From NCBI GenBank assembly GCA_030049455.1, contig JASIKV010000369.1, forward strand, positions 1 through 6,396: DNA of 6,396 bases, given 5' to 3'. Each line of letters begins with the position of its first letter. Position 1 is the first letter of the stretch. A model generated the notes under the pieces. The model had not been told where the DNA came from and ran no database searches. It worked only from the letters and a program-made list of their open reading frames with translations. The DNA is from Terriglobia bacterium (GTDB lineage Bacteria > Acidobacteriota > Terriglobia > UBA7540). Made by a program: the position numbers and the translations under genes. Positions 1-4,820 of the stretch are shown here, piece after piece.

Positions 1-7
1 CGACGAA

Positions 8-196
8 ATGAAGGCGGACGAGTACCGCTACTGGCAAAGTCGCCCTGCGCACGAACGGCTGGACGCGGTTGAGGAGATGGTCCGCACCGCCTACGCGCTG
101 AAGGGCTGGGAGATTGAGCCTGATGTACCAAGATCACAAAGACCTTTTGTGCGCCTTCCAGTCCCGTGGCAGACGGTCGCAACTTCCAAGAAATAA
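8..196 (+). CDS. Small conserved-looking hypothetical protein, possibly 5'-partial
   Basis: Encodes 62 residues from the first ATG. The frame is already open at the window edge (Asp-Glu precede Met), so the true start may lie upstream. The protein is charged and soluble-looking: an acidic/aromatic N-terminal half with YRYWQSRPAHERLDAVEEM at residues 6-24, an ALKGWEIEPDVPRSQRPFVR block at about residues 30-49, and a short basic tail ending in KK. It has no signal peptide or membrane segment. From memory, small acidobacterial proteins with the YRYWQSRP-HER-DAVEEM pattern are common and often sit next to nucleotidyltransferase-like genes. I cannot confirm this here, and any partner would lie upstream of the window. 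It converges with the minus-strand DUF5666 gene, 147 bases away, and looks unrelated to the export genes to the right. No function is assigned. Confidence 0.55.
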   Translation: MKADEYRYWQSRPAHERLDAVEEMVRTAYALKGWEIEPDVPRSQRPFVRLPVPWQTVATSKK

Positions 197-216
197 AACC
201 TAGAGCGTGAAGAGAT

Positions 217-244
217 CGCAGACAGCATGAAGCAGGTGTCTGCG
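217..244. repeat. 8-bp perfect inverted repeat in a convergent gap (possible terminator)
   Basis: CGCAGACA at 217-224 is matched by TGTCTGCG at 237-244, with a 12-base loop. It lies between two convergent genes, where a bidirectional terminator is expected. The stem is short and the loop long. The nearest T-rich stretch on the plus strand (about 253-260) is interrupted and not adjacent, so this is not a classical intrinsic terminator. The rest of the 197-343 gap shows no gene or other signal I can support. Confidence 0.35.
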
Positions 245-343
245 CCAGCCGGTTTTGCTTCCAAGCTCTCCAAAGAAAAGCAGTACGCTGCGCCGCTCCG
301 TTTATCGCGTGCGCATCGGTCTGAGGATTCAACTTCGCTGTCG

Positions 344-1096
344 TTAATTCTGTGGAGGTGGCCCCCCGGGTCCGCCGCGCCCGCCGCCGGGGAAGCCGGA
401 GCGGACTTCGGTGGCCACGAACTGGCCGTTGGTTTCCTGGCCGGTGGCGAAGATGCGGTCGCCAGTTTTGAGGTCCTTCAGGCTGATGTTCTTCCCTTCT
501 TTCATGAAGGTGGTCTGATCGTTCACGACGATGACCCTCTCATCGCCGCGGCGGTTACGCACTTTGATTTGATTTCCATTGATTGAAACGATTTCGCCGC
601 CCGCGCGCGGCCCGCCGCCACCGGGACCAAAGCCACCACCTCCGCCGAATCTGCCGCCGCCCTGCCCGCCCTGTCCGCCGCCACTCTGGAATCGTTGGAA
701 TTCTTCATCGGTCAGGCGGTTCACCATCGCCGCTGGCGCAGAAGCGCTGGCATCGGGAGCGCTGCGCACGGCGACGTGATCGCCGACTTTCAAATCCTCC
801 AGGTGAAGCTCCTGGGGCTGTTGCTGCCCGGGCTGCCGCTGGCGAAAGTTTGTTTGATCATTCACCATTACGGTCGTGGTTGTCCCATCGGCCTTCTTAA
901 TTTCAAAGCGATCGACTCCGACGGTGGTGATGGTGCCCACGACCGGCGGCGGACCGTTCATGCCGCGCCGGCCTTGACCTTGTCCCTGAGGTGGCGCCGG
1001 GATGGGATTATTGGGAGTATCCTGTTGTGCTGCGAGCGACCCGGCAATGCTGAGCGCCAGAATCGCCATGAAACTTCGCACAATTCTCTTTGACAT
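344..1096 (-). CDS. Exported DUF5666-type protein with two repeat units and a Gly-rich linker
   Basis: Encodes 250 residues. Residues 1-23 form a Sec signal peptide: basic MSKRIVR, then a hydrophobic FMAILALSIAG core, with cleavage near SLAA/QQ. A Pro/Gln/Gly-rich stretch follows (about 24-50). Two related beta-rich units come next. Unit 1, at about 51-128, has VVGTITTVGVDRFEI, VNDQTNF and LEDLKVGDHVAV. Unit 2, at about 166-234, has GGEIVSINGNQIKV, VNDQTTF and LKDLKTGDRIFA. This pattern (small beta unit, 'VxDxTxF', then 'DLKxGDxVxV') is typical of DUF5666 proteins, whose function is unknown. A Gly-rich linker at 139-167 joins the units, and a Gly/Pro tail at 236-250 ends the protein. The ATG has a strong ribosome binding site 3 bases upstream. 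The product should be periplasmic or surface-exposed. It is divergent from the Oar-like receptor gene and may share its regulatory region. Confidence 0.82.
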   Translation of the reverse strand: MSKRIVRSFMAILALSIAGSLAAQQDTPNNPIPAPPQGQGQGRRGMNGPPPVVGTITTVGVDRFEIKKADGTTTTVMVNDQTNFRQRQPGQQQPQELHLEDLKVGDHVAVRSAPDASASAPAAMVNRLTDEEFQRFQSGGGQGGQGGGRFGGGGGFGPGGGGPRAGGEIVSINGNQIKVRNRRGDERVIVVNDQTTFMKEGKNISLKDLKTGDRIFATGQETNGQFVATEVRSGFPGGGRGGPGGPPPQN

Positions 1097-1099
1097 AAA

Positions 1100-1106
1100 C
1101 TCCTCC
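1100..1106 (-). promoter_or_regulatory. Ribosome binding site of the DUF5666 gene
   Basis: On the minus strand GGAGGAG precedes the ATG at 1096 by three bases, and the GGAGG core lies five bases away. This is the best Shine-Dalgarno match in the window and fixes the start of the DUF5666-type protein. Confidence 0.75.
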
Positions 1107-1146
1107 GTGCTCCTTTGACGGCCAAATTACGTGCCGGGTTACTTGT

Positions 1147-1160
1147 AACCTTTCAAGGTT
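1147..1160. repeat. Hyphenated palindrome AACCTT-TC-AAGGTT
   Basis: Two perfect 6-base arms are separated by two bases. It lies near the middle of the divergent promoter region and abuts the GATAAT hexamer. Size and position would suit a dimeric regulator, but I recognise no specific binding family. A chance match of this size in AT-richer intergenic DNA is possible. Confidence 0.4.
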
Positions 1161-1213
1161 GATAATCGTACTGAGTGCTTGTAAGCTCCATCAATTAGCG
1201 GGGTTATGGGCGC

Positions 1214-4200
1214 TTGGTGTTAAGAAACTTTACAAAATGCGCGCGCTTGAACTGCCTCCTTATTATGGGTGGATGTTTGGTTTCCGTCCACTCATTTGGC
1301 CAAATTCCAGCGCCGGGTTCGGGGCCGGGAACCACCATGATGGCGGCGTCGCCGGGAGCCGTCACCGGGCATGTGCGCGGTCCGGGAGGCGTCTCGGTTC
1401 CTGGCGCGGACGTTGTGATTACGAACCCCATAACAGGCGAGCGAAAGGAAACCTGGACTGACGACGACGGGAATTATACATTCACCAATCTCATTCCCGG
1501 AAACTATCGATTGACCGCTTCACTGCTGGGATTTCGCCCCGACACTCGCGAGCCGATTCCCGTGAGTCCCGGCACAACGATCAAGGTCAATGTGGCGATG
1601 GTGGTGGGCGGACCCGCTGAAGAAGCTCCGCAAACCGCACAAGCGTCGCGGGCCGCGGCGAATCCCGCGCAGCGGGCCGGTGGTGGAGCAGGCAATCGCA
1701 ATCGCAGCATCGCGGATTATCAAGGTGGCGGCGGGCAAGGCGCGAATGGAGAGTTCCCTTCCATCCTTCGACTTTCCGAGGGCAATGGTAATGAAGAGGG
1801 CGCTGCTCCTGCCGAAGCGATGCCGGAAGAAGCGGATAATTCCACGAGCGCCAACAATTCATTCCTGCTGGGCGGCGGAATGGGTGAAGTCGCAGAGCCC
1901 GGCGAGGGAGGAAGGTTTGGGCGCGGGGGCGGATTTGGTTTTGGGGGTGGAGGATTTGGCGGCCCGGGCGGTCCCGGTGGCGGCGCGGGCAGTCCGTTTG
2001 GCGGAGGCGGTGGGCCCGGCGGACCCGGGGGTCCTGGCGGTGGGCCGGGTGGTCCCGGCGGAGGCGGATTTAGGGGCGGTGGCGGCGGTGGAGGTGGAGG
2101 CGGCGGGGGCGGAGGCGCGCGCGGCTGGTCGCGCAACCGCGCGGCGGTAAATCGAATTCGCGGCAATTTCACCGAGCAATATACGAATTCGGCTTTTGAT
2201 GCGCACCCATTTCCCTTGAACGTGGCCGAGTCGCCGCAGATTCCCTCCTTTCAGGAAACCTTCGGCTTTTCGCTCGGCGGCCCGCTGGTGATTCCGCACG
2301 TTTACAAAGGTGGAAACAAGACGAGTTGGTTCGCGAGCTACAATTTGCAGCGCGGTAAAACGGGACTCGACAGCTTTTCGACGGTGCCCACAGGACTCGA
2401 GCGGCAGGGAGATTTTTCGCAGACCGTGATCGCCTCCGGGGCATTCGCCGGGACGACTCCGACAATTTATGAACCCTTGTCCAGCACCATTGCGCCGGGC
2501 ACGCCTTTTTCCGGATACACAATTCCCACAGCGCAGATCAACAGCGCGGCCACCAGCCTGCTGCAATACATTCCCCTGGCCAATCTTCCTGGCGAAGAGC
2601 AGAACTTCCATTTGCAGGAGTCTTTGCCCAGCTCGAATGACCGCGTAATGGGCCGCATCGGGCAGCAGATCAATGCCAAGAATAGCTTGAATGTGATGTA
2701 TTACTTCAATTCAGCGCGCAGCCGGTCAGTCTCCGGCTTTCCGGATTTTACTTCGCACACCACAGTCCTTGGCCAGAATGTGAGCGTAGGCTATTCGCAC
2801 ACGTTTAACACGCGGTTGGTCAATTCCGCCAATCTGAATTTCAACCGCCAGCGAACATCGTTATTGAACGCGTATGCCTATAACCAGGACATTGCGCAGG
2901 GGCTGGGGATTACGGGCGTCTCCAACAACCCTTTCGATTGGGGCGTTCCGTCGATCGGGTTTACCAACTTCGGCGGACTGAACGATCCGCTTCCCTCGCT
3001 CGCGCGCCCGCAGACGGTACGCGCCAACGACACACTGATTTGGAACCGTGGGAAACACAATTTCCACCTGGGGGGCGAATTGCGCCGCGTGCAAAGCAAC
3101 ACGGAGACGGACCCCAACGCTCGCGGAACCTTCAGCTTTACGGGATACAGCACCAGCGAGTTCAGCAACGGATTTCCGGTTCCCGGCACGGGATACGACT
3201 TTGCGGATTTTCTGCTGGGTTTGCCTCAGACAACATCAGTCCGGTTCGGAGTTTCGCCCAGCGGGGCGTCCAGCAACAGCACTTATTTGCGCAACTGGGT
3301 CACTACGGCCTTTATGAATGACGATTGGCGGACGAACAATCATCTGACCTTGAACTACGGAGTGCGGTACGAGTACTTTCTTCCCGCGGCGGAAAAATAC
3401 GGTCGCCTGGCGGACCTCGGTTTTGCACCTGGATTCACGTCTCCGGAGGTTGTGACCGGCTTGACCGGCGGTTCGCTGCCGCCCTCCCTGATCCACAGCG
3501 ACGCGCACAATTTTTCGCCGCGCGTCGGCATCGCGTACCGGCCATGGATCAAGCACCATGTGGTGATTCGCAGCGGGTACGGCATCTTTTACGATGGAAG
3601 CATCTATTCCCGCATGGTCACCAACATGCTGGATCAGCCGCCCTTTGCGATCGCCTCCACGCTGACCACCAACGTGCTCGATCCGCTGACGCTGCAAAAT
3701 GGTTTTCCGGGTGAAGCGGCCACCCTTGCCGCGGAAGCGGCGCTACAGAAAGGATTCGCATGCACGGCTCAAACTCCCTGCACCAACACCTACGCGGCTG
3801 ACAGCAATTACCGCCGACCCTACGCGCAGACCTGGAATTTCTTTGTGGAAGACGAAATCTATCGCAACGTCATCCTGTCGGTCGGCTATGTGGGAACAAA
3901 AGGCAGCAAGCTGGATCTCCTGCTGTCTCCTGACAGTTTGAATCCCACCGCGACAGGCGGGGGGCAAACCTCGATTCCGGGCGTGCAGCAGTTCCTCTAC
4001 GAAACCGACGGGGCGGATTCCATCTACAACGGGCTTCAGGTTACTCTGCGGCGGCAGTTCCACGGCGGATTTTCCATGAGCGGCTACTACACCTGGTCGA
4101 AATCGATTGACGACGCGGCGAGTGTGGGAGGCAACGGCCACAACGTTCCTCAAAATAGTTTTGACCTGGCCGCTGAGCGCGCCCTTTCCAATTTCGACGC

Positions 4201-4756
4201 GGCCAACAAGCTGATTGTCAACCACACCTATGAATTTCCCTTTGGCGAGCAGCGCCGCTGGCTCAATCGCGGGGGCTTCGCGGGCAGGGTCATTGGCGAC
4301 TGGCAAATCAGCGGCGTAACCTCCCTGCAGTCCGGTTCACCGGTGACTGCGCAGGTGGGCGGCAATCAGTCCAACAACAATGGGTCGGGCGTGTTCGCCT
4401 CCGAGCGGGCGGATGCCACCGGCCTCGCGATCGAACTGCCGCGCTCGGAGCGGGCCACCGAAGGATGGTTCAACACAGCAGCCTTTACAGTGCCCGCTTC
4501 CGGCCAGCTCGGGACGGCGGGGCGGAATACCATCATCGGCCCGGGATCGATGACCTTCAACATGTCGCTGGGACGCTTCTTCACCTTCTCGCGGGAACGG
4601 AATCTCCGCGCGCGCTTCAGCGTCAACGCCAACAACATTTTCAACCACCCGAACTGGAGCGGAATCGCCTCGACCGTCAATGCCGAGAATTTCGGCTGGG
4701 TGACGGGGGTGAGCGCCATGCGGTCGATAAGCATGGCGCTGCGGTTTAATTTCTAG
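1214..4756 (+). CDS. Oar-like TonB-dependent-receptor family outer-membrane barrel with Gly-rich linker
   Basis: Encodes 1180 residues, within the usual range for acidobacterial Oar-like receptors. Residues 1-29 are a signal peptide ending near HSFG/Q. Residues 48-131 are a carboxypeptidase-regulatory-like domain (GAVTGHVRGPGG, GADVVITNPITGE, DDDGNYTFTNLIPGNYRLTA). Residues 132-218 are an Ala/Gly/Glu-rich linker, and 219-304 are almost all Gly with Pro, Phe and Arg, including 14 Gly in a row at 288-301. The barrel follows from about 315, with family hallmarks FSLGGPLVIPHVYKGG, VPTGLERQGDFSQT, RRPYAQTWNF (867-876), VGYVGTKGSKL, YNGLQVTLRRQF, YYTWSKSIDDA (958-968) and NANNIFNHPNW. The final residue is Phe, as expected for outer-membrane insertion by BAM. 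I see no canonical plug motif or TonB box, so energised transport is uncertain. The start is TTG at 1214 or GTG at 1217; an in-frame TAG at 1196 blocks any earlier start, and the ATG at 1265 would cut the signal peptide. The VWFA gene follows after 22 bases. Confidence 0.9.
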   Translation: MVLRNFTKCARLNCLLIMGGCLVSVHSFGQIPAPGSGPGTTMMAASPGAVTGHVRGPGGVSVPGADVVITNPITGERKETWTDDDGNYTFTNLIPGNYRLTASLLGFRPDTREPIPVSPGTTIKVNVAMVVGGPAEEAPQTAQASRAAANPAQRAGGGAGNRNRSIADYQGGGGQGANGEFPSILRLSEGNGNEEGAAPAEAMPEEADNSTSANNSFLLGGGMGEVAEPGEGGRFGRGGGFGFGGGGFGGPGGPGGGAGSPFGGGGGPGGPGGPGGGPGGPGGGGFRGGGGGGGGGGGGGGARGWSRNRAAVNRIRGNFTEQYTNSAFDAHPFPLNVAESPQIPSFQETFGFSLGGPLVIPHVYKGGNKTSWFASYNLQRGKTGLDSFSTVPTGLERQGDFSQTVIASGAFAGTTPTIYEPLSSTIAPGTPFSGYTIPTAQINSAATSLLQYIPLANLPGEEQNFHLQESLPSSNDRVMGRIGQQINAKNSLNVMYYFNSARSRSVSGFPDFTSHTTVLGQNVSVGYSHTFNTRLVNSANLNFNRQRTSLLNAYAYNQDIAQGLGITGVSNNPFDWGVPSIGFTNFGGLNDPLPSLARPQTVRANDTLIWNRGKHNFHLGGELRRVQSNTETDPNARGTFSFTGYSTSEFSNGFPVPGTGYDFADFLLGLPQTTSVRFGVSPSGASSNSTYLRNWVTTAFMNDDWRTNNHLTLNYGVRYEYFLPAAEKYGRLADLGFAPGFTSPEVVTGLTGGSLPPSLIHSDAHNFSPRVGIAYRPWIKHHVVIRSGYGIFYDGSIYSRMVTNMLDQPPFAIASTLTTNVLDPLTLQNGFPGEAATLAAEAALQKGFACTAQTPCTNTYAADSNYRRPYAQTWNFFVEDEIYRNVILSVGYVGTKGSKLDLLLSPDSLNPTATGGGQTSIPGVQQFLYETDGADSIYNGLQVTLRRQFHGGFSMSGYYTWSKSIDDAASVGGNGHNVPQNSFDLAAERALSNFDAANKLIVNHTYEFPFGEQRRWLNRGGFAGRVIGDWQISGVTSLQSGSPVTAQVGGNQSNNNGSGVFASERADATGLAIELPRSERATEGWFNTAAFTVPASGQLGTAGRNTIIGPGSMTFNMSLGRFFTFSRERNLRARFSVNANNIFNHPNWSGIASTVNAENFGWVTGVSAMRSISMALRFNF
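1868..2125 (+). repeat. Glycine-codon low-complexity tract inside the receptor gene
   Basis: Encodes receptor residues 219-304 as repeated GGN codons, with Gly-Gly-Pro and Gly-Phe-Gly units and a final run of 14 glycine codons at 2075-2116. The third codon positions vary freely (C, T, A, G), so this is a protein-level repeat and not a perfect DNA tandem repeat. The strand is extremely purine-rich, and the complementary strand reads as long poly-proline frames, which are shadows. Confidence 0.85.
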
Positions 4757-4760
4757 AGAC

Positions 4761-4768
4761 GGGAAGAG
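4761..4768 (+). promoter_or_regulatory. Candidate ribosome binding site of the VWFA gene
   Basis: GGGAAGAG lies in the 22-base gap after the receptor stop codon, 10 bases before the ATG at 4779. It is a moderate Shine-Dalgarno match with slightly long spacing, and it supports that ATG and translation from a shared transcript. A stronger purine run, GGAAGGAAAG at 4811-4820, lies inside the gene but precedes an out-of-frame ATG. Confidence 0.45.
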
Positions 4769-4778
4769 TTTCTATAAC

Positions 4779-4820
4779 ATGCGCCACCGAGGCACAAAGA
4801 CGGCAAGCAAGGAAGGAAAG
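4779..4820 (+). repeat. Purine-rich sequence resembling a dispersed intergenic repeat, read as the VWFA N-terminus
   Basis: The bases around 4782-4800 (CGCCACCGAGGCACAAAGA) closely resemble the 'CCACCGAGGCACAGAGA' type of dispersed repeat that I recall between genes in many environmental bacteria, including Acidobacteria. An AAGCAAGGAAGGAAAG run follows. Here the stretch is in frame and encodes the basic start of the VWFA signal sequence. The resemblance is from memory, and no second copy lies in this window. Confidence 0.35.

Larger units (their letters stand above)
1097..1213. promoter_or_regulatory. Divergent intergenic region with a short palindrome
   Basis: These 117 bases separate the divergent DUF5666 and receptor genes and must hold the promoter for each unless transcription enters from elsewhere. 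The clearest element is the hyphenated palindrome AACCTT-TC-AAGGTT at 1147-1160, a candidate operator. Next to it is GATAAT at 1161-1166, a good -10-like hexamer for rightward transcription, but no well-spaced -35 box is visible. For leftward transcription TTGATG (1194-1189) and TACGAT (1170-1165) are 18 bases apart, a weak sigma-70-like pair. All box assignments are tentative. Confidence 0.45.

Noticed and set aside
133..152. Inverted-repeat-like CACAAA/TTTGTG near the end of the small first ORF
   Set aside because: It is a short stem inside coding sequence, not followed by a T run, and the codons make sense as part of the protein.
227..586. Plus-strand 119-codon frame overlapping the end of the DUF5666 gene
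   Set aside because: Most of it is antisense to well-supported DUF5666 coding sequence. No domain or convincing start signal is visible.
695..1093. Plus-strand 132-codon frame antisense to the DUF5666 gene
   Set aside because: It is shadow coding. The minus strand carries a signal peptide, a strong ribosome binding site and a clear internal repeat.
2075..2116. Run of 14 glycine codons as a possible phase-variable tract
   Set aside because: Third positions are mixed, so there is no perfect DNA unit long enough for frequent slippage, and codon-sized changes would keep the reading frame.
1720..2172. Minus-strand poly-proline open frame
   Set aside because: It is the exact complement of the receptor's glycine codons (GGN gives NCC), so it is a shadow of the low-complexity tract.
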